Of a stretch of 64,000 bases of DNA, positions 10,506 to 22,192 are shown in pieces. The DNA comes from Synechococcus sp. WH 8109 (GTDB lineage: Bacteria; Cyanobacteriota; Cyanobacteriia; PCC-6307; Cyanobiaceae). The stretch lies in assembly GCF_000161795.2 (NCBI RefSeq), contig NZ_CP006882.1, positions 1,984,001 through 2,048,000 of the forward strand, written 5' to 3'. The first letter of the stretch is position 1, and every line of letters starts with the position of its first letter. A program made the position numbers and the translations under genes. Under the pieces are notes generated by a model. It was not told the DNA's origin and did no database searches. It saw only the letters and a list, made by a program, of their open reading frames with translations.

Positions 10506-11042
10506 GTGCTCTCAGCGGAAGGGCCGCGTCAACTGCCCGGCCCCTGGCGGCTGATGCTGCTGGGCGATGGCAGCCCGACCCGCCACCTGCGCCTGCTCAC
10601 CGGTTCGCCCGTTGCCGTGGATCTGATCGCCATGGAGGCCGACCAGACCGACCACCCCGGGGCACCGGAAGAGGTGAAGGAATTGATGGCACCCCTGCTG
10701 CGCCGCCAGGTGTGGCTCACCTGCGGCGGCACCCCGCTGGCCTGGGCCGAGAGCTGGTGGAACCAGGGCGAAGCGGATTGGCACCTGCGGGACCGCAACC
10801 AGCCGATCTGGAAAAGCCTCACCGAAGGGCGTTCCGAGCTGTTCCGTGAGGTGGATGGCTTAGCGCTGGTGGAGGGGGACTGGCTCGACCAGACCTTTGG
10901 CCATCGCGGCCCCTACTGGAGCCGCCATTACCGCTTCTTCCGCCAGGGCAAGGCCCTCACCGTGATTCGCGAAGTGTTCAGCCCGCAACTCGAAACCTGG
11001 CTCGGGCCCACGCTGCGCCAGGAGTTTCAACAAAATTCATGA
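10506..11042 (+). CDS. Chorismate lyase-like protein (UbiC/DUF98 type)
   Basis: Resembles the cyanobacterial chorismate pyruvate-lyase family, which makes 4-hydroxybenzoate for plastoquinone. Characteristic segments are LPGPWRLMLLGDGSPTRHLR near the N-terminus and RRQVWLTCGGTPLAWAESW in the middle, with RHYRFFRQGKALTVIREVFSP near the end. The start is uncertain. The first usual start codon is GTG 10506 (178 residues), but the frame is open back to 10359. The upstream residues PAPRLHPSPHQLWQAP also look like protein, while no ATG, GTG or TTG lies between. A CTG at 10443 is a possible non-standard start. Substrate is inferred from family resemblance. Confidence 0.75.
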   Translation: MLSAEGPRQLPGPWRLMLLGDGSPTRHLRLLTGSPVAVDLIAMEADQTDHPGAPEEVKELMAPLLRRQVWLTCGGTPLAWAESWWNQGEADWHLRDRNQPIWKSLTEGRSELFREVDGLALVEGDWLDQTFGHRGPYWSRHYRFFRQGKALTVIREVFSPQLETWLGPTLRQEFQQNS

Positions 11043-11132
11043 ACAAATTCGCGGGTTTGTTGGGATTTGCTCTTGACAACTTGCCATTGGTTGTGCTGAC
11101 AGGAAGATGTGGCCAATTCGGTTCACCGTGTC

Positions 11133-11570
11133 ATGGCTGCCACCACTTCCTGGCTCAGCCTCACCGACCTCGGTCGGATCTACGGCATTTCGGCGATTCA
11201 CTGCGGCAAGACCCTCGAACATCAAGGCTGGCGTGACAGGCGGGGTCGCCCCACCCAGAGCGCCCTCGACGCCAATGCCGCCATGCAGACCGGCCCCCAT
11301 GGCCAGGGACGCTCCGTACTCTGGAACCGCACCGTCTGCAGCCAGCTGCTGGAACAGAAGGGCTATGAGCCGATGAGCCGCAGCCTCCAAGTGGAACAGT
11401 GGACCCAACTGCTGGAAGCGCTGCAGGTGGGATCCCCATCGATCACCGCCACCGCAGACCAGATGGCAGAAGAGATGCCCGGCGAGCTGCTCGATGATGT
11501 GAACCACCAGCTCGCTGCACGGGGCTGCCGCTACCGGGTCAGCCCGCGTTCATTGCACCCCAGCCGTTAG
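11133..11570 (+). CDS. Conserved hypothetical protein, possible DNA-binding fold
   Basis: A protein of 145 residues from ATG 11133 (MAATTSWLSLTDLGRIYG); an in-frame GTG at 11109 would add eight residues. The first 60 residues (LTDLGRIYGISAIHCGKTLEHQGWRD) resemble a winged-helix or MerR-like helix-turn-helix, followed by HGQGRSVLWNRTVCSQLLEQKGY. The C-terminal half is a helical region without a recognised domain. It converges with the minus-strand gene ending at 11567, with a 4-base overlap of stop codons. A regulatory role is possible but not shown. Confidence 0.65.
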   Translation: MAATTSWLSLTDLGRIYGISAIHCGKTLEHQGWRDRRGRPTQSALDANAAMQTGPHGQGRSVLWNRTVCSQLLEQKGYEPMSRSLQVEQWTQLLEALQVGSPSITATADQMAEEMPGELLDDVNHQLAARGCRYRVSPRSLHPSR

Positions 11571-12100
11571 TCGATCCGGCGGCGGCTGGAGCGCGGCAAA
11601 GCCCTGCGGGAACCCGCCGGATTGGGCGCGGCTTCGGGCTCCAGACGAGCTGCCGGCTGGGCTGAGCGTGACCAGCGCTGCACCCGGAAGCTGTCGTCCT
11701 CCGGCCACTCACCAGGATCAGCGTTGAACTCCTGAGCCACAGGTGGCGTTGATGGGGGCGCTGGAGCCTGCGCTGCTGCTCCGCGGCGACTCCGGCGTGA
11801 AATCGCCTCAAGGGGGCGACGGGCGGAACGCATCGAACGTGCAGGCTCTGGCCGGCCACGGCCAGCCTCTTGCCAGGGCTCCTGCCAGTCGTCGTCCTCT
11901 TCCAGCAGCCACTCGACTTTTTCGCCGACCCAGCGGCCCACCGAATCGAGGTCCAAACCGGAGCGCCGCCCTCCAGGCCGTTGTCCTGGTCGCCTACCGG
12001 ACACCCCATCCACGAGCTGACGGCCGGTTTCCAAGAACTGGTCGAGACGGCGATCCCGCTGATCACGGAACCGGTCCAACCGATCGAAGTGCTCCTCCAT
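11567..12100 (-). CDS. Conserved hypothetical basic, low-complexity protein
   Basis: A 177-residue protein of unknown function. It starts with a charged helical segment (MEEHFDRLDRFRDQRDRRLDQFL). The most protein-like core is the acidic and aromatic patch VGRWVGEKVEWLLEEDDDWQ (about residues 55-75). The remainder is rich in Arg, Ala and Pro and likely disordered, ending RSSRRRID. It is the last gene of a compact leftward group: a SprT-like gene, a 31-residue membrane protein, then this gene after nine bases. The long basic tail suggests nucleic acid or membrane-surface contact, which is only inference. Confidence 0.6.
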   Translation of the reverse strand: MEEHFDRLDRFRDQRDRRLDQFLETGRQLVDGVSGRRPGQRPGGRRSGLDLDSVGRWVGEKVEWLLEEDDDWQEPWQEAGRGRPEPARSMRSARRPLEAISRRSRRGAAAQAPAPPSTPPVAQEFNADPGEWPEDDSFRVQRWSRSAQPAARLEPEAAPNPAGSRRALPRSSRRRID

Positions 12101-12109
12101 TCACTGACG

Positions 12110-12205
12110 TTACCGACGCCGGCGGCGCAACCACTGTTCCCGCCGCAATCCCAGCAACACAATGACCACACCACCGCACTCCAGGGTCAGCCAGAACACC
12201 TCCAT
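12110..12205 (-). CDS. Possible 31-residue single-span membrane protein
   Basis: A very short frame: MEVFWLTLECGGVVIVLLGL is one hydrophobic span, followed by a strongly basic tail ending in five arginines. Its ATG begins directly after the TAG stop of the SprT-like gene (TAGATG), and its stop lies nine bases before the next start, as expected for translational coupling. The positive-inside rule would put the C-terminus in the cytoplasm. Function unknown. Confidence 0.5.
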   Translation of the reverse strand: MEVFWLTLECGGVVIVLLGLRREQWLRRRRR

Positions 12206-12748
12206 CTAGCGCTCCGCCTCCACATAACTGAGCACGCAGCTGGCATCCCAGCGGCCGTGGAAATGCTCGATGCAACAGACCCGGCAAGCAGCATTGCGTG
12301 TGCGCCTTCGGCAGGGGGTGCGACGACCGCAACGGGCACAGACCGCCAGCCAACGGGGCGGCCGGGGCGGCACCGGATAGCTGTGGCGGATGCTCACCTG
12401 AAACCGGCTCTGGGCCGCATTGATAGCGGCCATCCGGCCCCGGAACAGCGGCCCATGGCTTTCGCGACGACGCTGCACCAGATCCACCCAGGCATGGATC
12501 ATCTCGTGGCAGAGCGTGCTTTCCGTGGCGCTCTGCGGCAAGGGCTCGAGCACCGGCCGCGACAGCACGATCTCGCTGCCGCGGCCCTCACCCACCCCGG
12601 GGCCACGGCGGTAGAACCCCGCCGTACGGCTCATCCGGCCATCGCTCCAGCGCACCGCCGTCAGCGGCTGGCACCCATCCACCAGAGCACCGCCGAAATG
12701 CTCCCGGTTTAGGCGGTGAAACAACGGCAGCAGGGGCTGCAAAGGCAC
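12206..12748 (-). CDS. SprT-like zinc metalloprotease-fold protein
   Basis: A 180-residue protein of the SprT-like family, related to the catalytic domain of SPRTN proteases, which act on DNA-protein crosslinks in eukaryotes. The zinc-binding motif is HEMIH (81-85), with a likely third ligand His98 in ESHGPLFRGRM. A C-terminal zinc ribbon is formed by Cys137/Cys140 and Cys155/Cys158. The bacterial role is not well known. It starts at GTG 12748 and is divergent from the gene at 12827, with about 80 bases between. It heads a three-gene leftward group. Confidence 0.8.
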   Translation of the reverse strand: MPLQPLLPLFHRLNREHFGGALVDGCQPLTAVRWSDGRMSRTAGFYRRGPGVGEGRGSEIVLSRPVLEPLPQSATESTLCHEMIHAWVDLVQRRRESHGPLFRGRMAAINAAQSRFQVSIRHSYPVPPRPPRWLAVCARCGRRTPCRRRTRNAACRVCCIEHFHGRWDASCVLSYVEAER

Positions 12749-12826
12749 AGAACGGGGGGGAGGAGATCCGAATCAGCGCCATCCTGCCGTGGTCAGTCAG
12801 ACTCGGCCCTGCTTTGAGAGCTGGTG

Positions 12827-15438
<2,612 letters not shown>

Positions 15439-15463
<25 letters not shown>

Positions 15464-16062
15464 AGCGCCCGCCGGGCCGCCCGGCTCACCAGCCAGACCA
15501 CGACCAACGTGGCAAGCACCCCCACCACCCGCAGCGCCCAGGTTCCGGCATCGGCCTGACCCCCCAGCACCTCACCGAAACGGGCCACATCACCGGCCAA
15601 CGCCCCCAACCCGCAGAACAGCACCGTGCCGGGGAGGATGCCGATCAAGCCGATGCTGTAGTCGCGCAGGCTCACCTCACTGAGGCCGTAGGCCAGGTTG
15701 AGCAGCGAGAAGGGGAAGGCGGGCGAGAGACGCGTCAAAAACACCAACTTCAGGCCCTCCTTGCTCACGGCCCGCTCCACAGCCTGCAGCTTGGGGAACT
15801 GCTCCAACCGGCGCCGGGCCCAGTCGCGCAGCACCGAACGTCCCAGCAGAAACACCACCACCGCCCCGAGGCAGGCCCCAAAAAACACCAGGCCACTGCC
15901 AAGCCAAGTGCCATAGAGCACCCCGGCCAGCATCGACGCCCACACCCCCGGCAGCAGCAGCGTCACCCAGAGGGCATAGAGCGGCATGAACAGCAGCGCC
16001 CCAGCGGGGGAGCGCAGCAGCTCCAACACATCAGGCAGCCAGTGCTGAACCAAGGAGATCAA
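15439..16062 (-). CDS. TVP38/TMEM64 (DedA-superfamily) membrane protein
   Basis: A 207-residue integral membrane protein with about five hydrophobic segments. It has the family's central signature, including the glycine-rich ACLGAVVVFLLGRSVLRDW segment and FLTRLSPAFPFSLLNLAYGL. Relatives (TVP38, YdjX/YdjZ) are thought to act in lipid scrambling or membrane trafficking; the substrate is unknown. The start is TTG 16062 (MISLVQHWLPDVLELLR), the earliest reasonable one. It is followed downstream by a convergent small gene and preceded by the ABC exporter genes in the same direction. Confidence 0.85.
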
Positions 16063-16096
16063 GCGGACTCACCCACGCATGGCGTGGAGCATTGCA

Positions 16097-16885
16097 CTAA
16101 CTCGATGCTGAGGTGTAGAAGCGCAGGGCAAAGAGCCAGAACGCCCGCGCCGCCGCAAAGAACAGCACCGCCAGAGCCAAGCCCGCTATCAGCATCGGTG
16201 CGGCGGCATCACCCAACAGCACCTGGGCTGGAACCGTGGTGAGAAACGCAACCGGCAGCACCAGGGTGAACAACAGGCGCAGGGCCGGCGGGTAGGCGTT
16301 GAGGGGATAACGGCCGGAAGCCAGCAGAGCCCGCAACACCTCGGTGGCATTCCAGGTTTTGACGAACCAGATGCTGGTGGCGGCGATCAGAAACCAGAGC
16401 GAATAAAGAATCAAGCCACCGGCCAGCAGCATCACCAGAACAGTGAAGAGAGAAGACAGGCTGAGCACCACGCCAGCCTGATGGCTGCCCCAGCCCAAGA
16501 GCCCCAGCCCCAGAGCGATCTCCGGCAGCCCCGCTGGCGACAGCGTGCGCAGCGACAACCAGAACTGGCTGTCGATCGGTTTGAGCAGCACGAAATCCAG
16601 GGTGCCCTCGCGCACATGGGTGACGATCGCCCCGAGATTCGGGCGCAACCAGGTGGTGGCCATGCCATCGAACACCGTGTAAAGCCCCTGCACCATCAGA
16701 GCCTGGGCCCAGCTCCACCCCCCCAACGTCTGATCAGAGCCATAGAACAGCGAGAGCAAGAACAGGCTGCCGCTGAGGCTCATCGCCACCGCCAGCAACT
16801 CGATCAGCACGTTGGCCTGATACTCCAGCTGCACGGCCACGGCCGTGCCCCAGAAGCGACGCATGGTTCGCCAGTAGCGCCCCAT
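16097..16885 (-). CDS. ABC-2 type exporter permease, second subunit
   Basis: A 262-residue permease of the ABC-2 family (PF06182/DUF990 type), with about six membrane segments. Recognisable features are the N-terminal cytoplasmic helix MGRYWRTMRRFWGTAVAVQL and the motif VREGTLDFVLLKPIDSQFWL, which marks the coupling region in this family. The ATG at 16885 overlaps the stop of the preceding permease by one base (TGATG), so the longer upstream in-frame extension is rejected. Together with the next two genes it forms a complete exporter; the substrate cannot be read from the sequence. Confidence 0.85.
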   Translation of the reverse strand: MGRYWRTMRRFWGTAVAVQLEYQANVLIELLAVAMSLSGSLFLLSLFYGSDQTLGGWSWAQALMVQGLYTVFDGMATTWLRPNLGAIVTHVREGTLDFVLLKPIDSQFWLSLRTLSPAGLPEIALGLGLLGWGSHQAGVVLSLSSLFTVLVMLLAGGLILYSLWFLIAATSIWFVKTWNATEVLRALLASGRYPLNAYPPALRLLFTLVLPVAFLTTVPAQVLLGDAAAPMLIAGLALAVLFFAAARAFWLFALRFYTSASS

Positions 16886-17682
16886 CAGGCCCCCATGGCG
16901 CTGTAGCGCCGCACGCCGGCCCGCCAGAGCAGCAGCACCAGCGGCAACAACAGAGCGATCCAGGCCAGTTGCGCCCCAAAGCCCGCCAACAGATCCACCG
17001 GTTGCCCCGCCAGAACCCGGGCCGGAAAGTCGATCAGATAAGGAAAGGGCGTCCACTGGGCCAGGGCCCGCACCGCCGGCGGGAAGGCCGTGAGCGGGGC
17101 CAGCAGACCGGACATAAACAGAAAGGGAATGAACTGGAGCCGCTCCAGGGCACTGGCCTTCTCACTCCAGAAGCAGAGGGCAGCAATCAAACTCTGAAAG
17201 AGGAAAGCGATGGCAAAGGCCATCCAGGTGGACAGCCAGGCCAGCAGCAAGCCCCCCAACGACGGCAACCAGAAAGCGTGGGGCCGCACCGCAAAAAACG
17301 CAGCTGCGATCAGGGCTGCAAAGGGCAGACGGGTGAGCTGCTCGCCGAGGTGGGCCGCCACGTAACGCCAGAGCGGATGCAGCGGTTGCAGCAGGTAAGG
17401 AGAGAGCCGGCCCAGCAGGGCGTCTTCCTCGAAGGCATAGACCACCCACACCACAGAAAACTGGCGCACTAGAAATGCGCTGAGGAAATAGCGATCCAGG
17501 GCCACACCATCCAGCCCCAGCCCCGAGCGCGCGTCGCTACCGCTCCAGACGCTGAGCATGATGAACGGCAGCACCCCGGACAAAGCCCAGAGGGCGATCT
17601 CGGCGCGGTACTCGAGCATGTGGGCGAACTGGGAGCCCAGCAGCACCCGGATGATCCGCCGGTTCAGCCCGAAGATCCGCAT
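16885..17682 (-). CDS. ABC-2 type exporter permease, first subunit
   Basis: A 265-residue permease of the same PF06182-like family as its neighbour, with about six hydrophobic segments. The family pattern FEEDALLGRLSPYLLQPLHPLW occupies the place of the coupling motif seen in the partner subunit. It shares one base with the upstream ATPase stop and one with the downstream permease start, so the three genes are tightly coupled. Two different half-size permeases plus one ATPase suggest a heteromeric exporter. Proposed substrates for such systems include drugs and polyketides, but nothing here points to one. Confidence 0.85.
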   Translation of the reverse strand: MRIFGLNRRIIRVLLGSQFAHMLEYRAEIALWALSGVLPFIMLSVWSGSDARSGLGLDGVALDRYFLSAFLVRQFSVVWVVYAFEEDALLGRLSPYLLQPLHPLWRYVAAHLGEQLTRLPFAALIAAAFFAVRPHAFWLPSLGGLLLAWLSTWMAFAIAFLFQSLIAALCFWSEKASALERLQFIPFLFMSGLLAPLTAFPPAVRALAQWTPFPYLIDFPARVLAGQPVDLLAGFGAQLAWIALLLPLVLLLWRAGVRRYSAMGA

Positions 17683-18656
17683 CAGACCCGCCCCTGCCGG
17701 AACAGACCACCGATCAGCTCCTCGATCGGCGGATCGGTCACATCCAGATCCCGCACAGGGAAGCGATCCAGCAGCTGCGCCACCACGGCGGTGAGCTGGT
17801 CGCGGGGTACCAGCAGCCTCACATCACAGCCCTCCAGCTGCTCCAGACGCCCCAACCCCGCCAAGTCATCGGCTGAAACGGGCGACTCCAACTCGAGCCG
17901 CACCTCCCGCTCCGGTGCCAATTGATCAGCCAGCGCTTCCAGGGGGCCGTCGTGGAACAAGCGCCCCTGGTGGATCAGCAGCACCCGAGGGCAGAGGGCC
18001 GTGATATCAGCCATGTAATGGCTGGTGAGCAGCACCGTTGCCCCCGTGCGGCGGTTGTACTCCGCCAGAAACTGCCGCACCCGGGCCTGGGCATTCACAT
18101 CCAGCCCCAGGGTCGGTTCATCAAGGAACAACACCTCCGGCTCGTGCAGCAGCGCCGCCAACAGTTCGGCCTTCATCCGCTGGCCTAGGGAAAGCTTGCG
18201 CACCGGCCGGGTGAGTTCCTCCCCCAGCTCCAGCAGATCGGCCAGCTCCTTGATCCGCCGCCGGGCCACAGCATCGGGAATCCCGTACACCGCCGCATTC
18301 ACCCGCAGTGAATCCATCGGCGGCAGGTCCCAGAGCAGCTGCTGCTTCTGCCCCATCACCAGGGTGATCCGGCGTAAAAACTCCGCCTGACGACGCTGGG
18401 GCAGGTGCCCCGCCACCTGCACCTCGCCGGCGCTGGGGTGGATCAAGCCGCAGAGCATCTTCAAGGTGGTGGTTTTGCCGGCGCCGTTGGCACCGAGAAA
18501 GCCCACCATCTCCCCGGGCTCAATCCGGAAGGAGACGTCCTGCACCGCGGTGACGTCCCGGGTGCGGCGGCGGATGAAATGGCGCAGAGTGCCGGCCAAC
18601 CCGGGCTGCTTCTCGGCAACCCGGTAGATCTTGCTCAGCCCTTCAACCTGAATCAC
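17682..18656 (-). CDS. ABC exporter ATP-binding protein
   Basis: A 324-residue ATPase of the drug-export (DrrA/NatA) type. It contains Walker A GANGAGKTT (about 54-62), the ABC signature LSLGQRMKAELLAALLHEP, Walker B VLFLDEPTLGLD and a switch histidine in LLTSHYMAD. The C-terminal extension after about residue 240 is the regulatory domain common in this class. It starts at GTG 18656, four bases after the valS stop, and is followed by two permeases, so the exporter may be expressed by read-through from valS. Confidence 0.92.
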   Translation of the reverse strand: MIQVEGLSKIYRVAEKQPGLAGTLRHFIRRRTRDVTAVQDVSFRIEPGEMVGFLGANGAGKTTTLKMLCGLIHPSAGEVQVAGHLPQRRQAEFLRRITLVMGQKQQLLWDLPPMDSLRVNAAVYGIPDAVARRRIKELADLLELGEELTRPVRKLSLGQRMKAELLAALLHEPEVLFLDEPTLGLDVNAQARVRQFLAEYNRRTGATVLLTSHYMADITALCPRVLLIHQGRLFHDGPLEALADQLAPEREVRLELESPVSADDLAGLGRLEQLEGCDVRLLVPRDQLTAVVAQLLDRFPVRDLDVTDPPIEELIGGLFRQGRV

Positions 18657-18660
18657 CGAA

Positions 18661-21405
18661 TCAGCTCAGATCCGCCAAGCGCTTGCGCGCCAGCTCGGCC
18701 TGGGCATGCTTCTCATCGAGGTTGGCCTGGCATTCCGCCACCACCTCCGGTGGGGCCTTGTCGGCGAAGTTGGGGTTGCCCAGCCGGCCCGCCAGGCCCT
18801 TGATCTCCTTCTCCGCCTTGGCGATGTCTTTCTCCAGGCGGCCCTTGAGCGCATCGAGATCCACAAGCCCTTCTATCGGCAGCAGCACCTGCAGCTCACC
18901 GCTCACCCCCGCCAGGGCCTTGGCCACCGGAGCCGCATCAGCCTCCGCTGGCGCCATCACCGCCACCGACTCCGCCCGCGTCAAGGCTGTGATGTCGGCC
19001 GTGCCCTCGGTAAGCACAGCCGCCAGCTCGCCGCGGCCGGTGACGAAGCGCACCGGCACCGATTGCGAGGGCTTAAGGCCCGCGACCGCGCGCAGGTTGC
19101 GCACCACACGGATGGCACCGATCAGCTCAGCGAAAGAAGCTTCCAACGCATCATCCAAAGCACTTTCATCCAGGGCCGGCCAGGGCTGCAGGGCCAGGAA
19201 GGTGGTCTCCGGCTCGCCGGTGACGCTGTGCCAGAGCTCCTCAGTGAGGTGGGGCATCAGCGGATGCAGCATCAGATGCATCTGGCTGATCACCTTGGCC
19301 AGCACCTGCTTGGCCACCCGCTGATCTGCAAGGGCCTCGGCCGAGGGGTTCTCACCGGGGTTGAGCCGGCGCTTGCTCAGCTCCAGATACCAATCGCAGA
19401 CGTCGTTCCAGGCGAACTCGTAAAGCCCCTTGGCGGCTTCACCCAGGCCATAGCTGCTGTAGCGCTGGGCCGTCTCCCGGTTCACCCGGGCCAGGCGGGA
19501 GAGAATCCAGCGATCGGCCAGCTGCAGGGCCGCGGGGTCGGATTCACCGAGTTGGGTCGGCGTTTCGCTGCCCAGGTTCATCAGGGCGAAGCGGGTGGCG
19601 TTCCAGAGCTTGTTGGCGAAGTTGCGCGAGGCCTCCACCGTGGCGGAGGTGTCCTTCTTGCGGTCGTAGTCCAGGCGGATGTCCTGACCTGCACCGGCCA
19701 CCTCCCGCACCAAGGCGAAACGCAGGGCATCAGTGCCGTAACGGTCAATCAGCAGCAGCGGATCGATGCCGTTACCGGCGCTCTTGCTCATCTTGCGGTT
19801 CTGCTCATCCCGCACCAGTCCGTGGATGTAGACGTCCTGGAAGGGCATCTCACCGGTGAAGGCGCCGGCCATCATCGTCATCCGGGCCACCCAGAAAAAG
19901 ATGATGTCGAAGCCCGTCACCAGGGTGCTGGTGGGGTACCAGCGCTGCAGGTCAGCGCTGTCGGCATCGGGCCAACCCAGGGTGGAGAAGGGCCAGAGGC
20001 CACTGGAGAACCAGGTGTCGAGCACGTCTTCGTCCTGCTCGATCTCCGCCGCCGCGCCGTACTCCGCCTTGGCCTTCGCCAGGGCTTCGGCTTCGTTACG
20101 GGCCACCACGTAGGGGGTGGTATCGGTGTAAGTACCGCCGGTTTCGCTGATCACGAACCAAGCGGGGATGCGATGGCCCCACCAGAGCTGTCGGCTGATG
20201 CACCAGTCGCGGATGTCGGTGAGCCAGTCGCGGTAGACCTTCTCCCAGCGCCCGGGGATGAAGCGGGGGTCATGCTTCTCGAGGGCCTCACGACAGCGAG
20301 CCGCCAAAGGCTCGGTTTTGACAAACCACTGGGTGGAGAGCAGCGGCTCTACCGGCACCTTGCCGCGATCGGAATAGGGAACGCTGTGGCGGTAGTCCTC
20401 CACCTTGACCAGCAGCCCCAGCTCCTCCAGGCCGGCCACCACGGCCTTGCGGGCCTCGAAGCGATCCAACCCCTCGAACTGGCCGGCCTCCTTGTTCATC
20501 GTGCCGTTCTTGCGCATCACCGTGATCTGGGGCAGACCGTGGCGCTGGCCGATGGCGAAATCGTTGGGGTCGTGGGCCGGTGTCACCTTGACGCAGCCGG
20601 TGCCGAAATCCTTCTCCACGTGGTCGTCGGCCACAATCGGAATCTCCCTCTCCACGAATGGCAGGGTGAGGGTCTGGCCCACCAGGTGGGCGTAGCGCTC
20701 GTCGGTGGGGTTCACCGCGACCGCCGTGTCGCCCAGCATCGTTTCGGGCCGGGTGGTGGCCACCTCCAGGTGGCCGTCGCCGCTGCTGAGCGGATAGCGG
20801 AAATGCCAGAGGTGGCCGTCCACCTCCTTCATCTCCACCTCCAGATCGCTCACCGCCGAACCGGAGGCGGGGCACCAGTTCACCAGGTACTCACCGCGGT
20901 AAATCAGCCCCTGCTCGTGCAGCCGCACGAAGGCCTCCTTCACCGCCTCACTCAGGCCCTCATCAAGGGTGAAGCGCTGGCGCTTCCAATCAACGGAATA
21001 CCCCAACCGCCGCAGCTGGCCCACGATGCGGCCACCGCTTTCGGCCTTCCAATCCCAAGCCCGCTCCAGGAAGGCATCACGACCGAGATCGTGGCGGGTC
21101 TTGCCCTCTTGCTTGAGCTGCTTCTCGAGGATCGTCTGCACCGCGATCGAAGCGTGATCGGTGCCGGGCAAGCAAAGAACGTTCTTCCCCGCCAGGCGTT
21201 GGTAGCGCACGATCGTGTCGATCAGGGCCGTGTTGAAGGCATGGCCCATGTGCAGGCTGCCGGTGACGTTCGGCGGCGGGATCACAACAGAGAACGGTTC
21301 ACCAGGGGCCTTCGGGTCGGGATGAAACGCTCCCTGGTCCTCCCAGGCCTGCTGCCAGCGGGCCTCCGTGCCAGCCGGGTCGTAGGTCTTGGCCAGTTCG
21401 GGCAC
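18661..21405 (-). CDS. valS: Valyl-tRNA synthetase
   Basis: A class I aminoacyl-tRNA synthetase charging tRNA-Val, 914 residues. The HIGH-type motif is [14 protein letters not shown] (about 40-53) and the KMSKS loop is [14 protein letters not shown]1 editing domain lies between (for example [15 protein letters not shown]). The C-terminal coiled-coil arm ([20 protein letters not shown]) is complete. Start is GTG 21405 ([10 protein letters not shown]). The ABC exporter genes follow immediately. Confidence 0.97.
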   Translation of the reverse strand: MPELAKTYDPAGTEARWQQAWEDQGAFHPDPKAPGEPFSVVIPPPNVTGSLHMGHAFNTALIDTIVRYQRLAGKNVLCLPGTDHASIAVQTILEKQLKQEGKTRHDLGRDAFLERAWDWKAESGGRIVGQLRRLGYSVDWKRQRFTLDEGLSEAVKEAFVRLHEQGLIYRGEYLVNWCPASGSAVSDLEVEMKEVDGHLWHFRYPLSSGDGHLEVATTRPETMLGDTAVAVNPTDERYAHLVGQTLTLPFVEREIPIVADDHVEKDFGTGCVKVTPAHDPNDFAIGQRHGLPQITVMRKNGTMNKEAGQFEGLDRFEARKAVVAGLEELGLLVKVEDYRHSVPYSDRGKVPVEPLLSTQWFVKTEPLAARCREALEKHDPRFIPGRWEKVYRDWLTDIRDWCISRQLWWGHRIPAWFVISETGGTYTDTTPYVVARNEAEALAKAKAEYGAAAEIEQDEDVLDTWFSSGLWPFSTLGWPDADSADLQRWYPTSTLVTGFDIIFFWVARMTMMAGAFTGEMPFQDVYIHGLVRDEQNRKMSKSAGNGIDPLLLIDRYGTDALRFALVREVAGAGQDIRLDYDRKKDTSATVEASRNFANKLWNATRFALMNLGSETPTQLGESDPAALQLADRWILSRLARVNRETAQRYSSYGLGEAAKGLYEFAWNDVCDWYLELSKRRLNPGENPSAEALADQRVAKQVLAKVISQMHLMLHPLMPHLTEELWHSVTGEPETTFLALQPWPALDESALDDALEASFAELIGAIRVVRNLRAVAGLKPSQSVPVRFVTGRGELAAVLTEGTADITALTRAESVAVMAPAEADAAPVAKALAGVSGELQVLLPIEGLVDLDALKGRLEKDIAKAEKEIKGLAGRLGNPNFADKAPPEVVAECQANLDEKHAQAELARKRLADLS

Positions 21406-21568
21406 GGAAAGCTCAGCGGTTCAGCCGGCCATGCTCGCAAAGCCCTGCCCGCAATGGCCAACGTCCTTAGCATCGGCCTATCGAAGCGATCGAATAACCC
21501 CATCCAAGGGGCAGTCCCACCTGATCGGCAGCCCCACTAATCAGCTCCAGCCAGAAGCAGACAACGAT

Positions 21569-22192
21569 TTAACTGGCGAGACGCCCTAGGTAATCCTCCA
21601 GGCGTCCGGCGTTGATCCAACCGGTGGCGATCAACTTGCTGGCGCTCTCGTTCACCCGTCCGCGGTGAATGTGGGACGGACCAGCCGGAAAGATGACCAA
21701 CTTGCCCCGCTCCGCAGGTTCGTGGTGGTCCTGCCAGTGGAACTCGGTGCCGGCCTCATCCACGTCGTTGCAATAAAGAATCCAGGCCAGCACCCGGTGC
21801 ACCGGTTCGGTGGCCTCATCGCTGATGGTCCAATCGCAGTGCCAACCCTTGAACCCTTCCCCCGGGGCGTAGTGCTGGAGGTTGAAGATCGGATTCACAA
21901 ACAGGCTCTGCTGCGGGCAGCACTGACGGAACAGCGGCCGCTCCTGCAGATAGCGGTCCAAGCCGGCCGTCACCCCCCGCAGGATCAGTTGCGAAAGGGC
22001 AAAGGATTCAGGTTCCGAGCGATCAATCGTCACCAGGCTGATGTCGGTGCTCTGTTTCGCCGGTTCCCCCTCACCCTCGGCCCCGAAGGCCACGCCAGGC
22101 CGCTGTAAGTCCACCCGGCGCTCGAAGAATTCACGCACCGCATCCGCCACCGAGGCATAACCGGGATTGCAGTAGCGCCCGATCAGGTTCAT
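21569..22192 (-). CDS. 2OG-Fe(II) oxygenase family protein
   Basis: A 207-residue member of the 2-oxoglutarate/Fe(II) dioxygenase superfamily (prolyl 4-hydroxylase-like). The iron-binding His and Asp are in GWHCDWTIS, the distal His is in SHIHRGRVNE, and the 2OG-binding basic residue follows. ATG 22192 overlaps the stop of the preceding gene (ATGA), so the longer upstream reading is rejected. The substrate is unknown; phytanoyl- or prolyl-hydroxylase-like activities are possible. It forms a two-gene unit with the next entry. Confidence 0.78.
   Translation of the reverse strand: MNLIGRYCNPGYASVADAVREFFERRVDLQRPGVAFGAEGEGEPAKQSTDISLVTIDRSEPESFALSQLILRGVTAGLDRYLQERPLFRQCCPQQSLFVNPIFNLQHYAPGEGFKGWHCDWTISDEATEPVHRVLAWILYCNDVDEAGTEFHWQDHHEPAERGKLVIFPAGPSHIHRGRVNESASKLIATGWINAGRLEDYLGRLAS

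Noticed and set aside
11870-12712. 280-residue plus-strand frame over the SprT-like group
   Set aside because: The minus strand has a clear HEMIH zinc motif and tight gene spacing; the plus frame is a low-information shadow.
18706-21540. 944-residue open frame on the plus strand across valS
   Set aside because: It is the antisense shadow of a highly GC-rich gene. The composition (many Gly, His, Gln, Val in no domain order) is typical of such shadows, while valS on the other strand has all its motifs.
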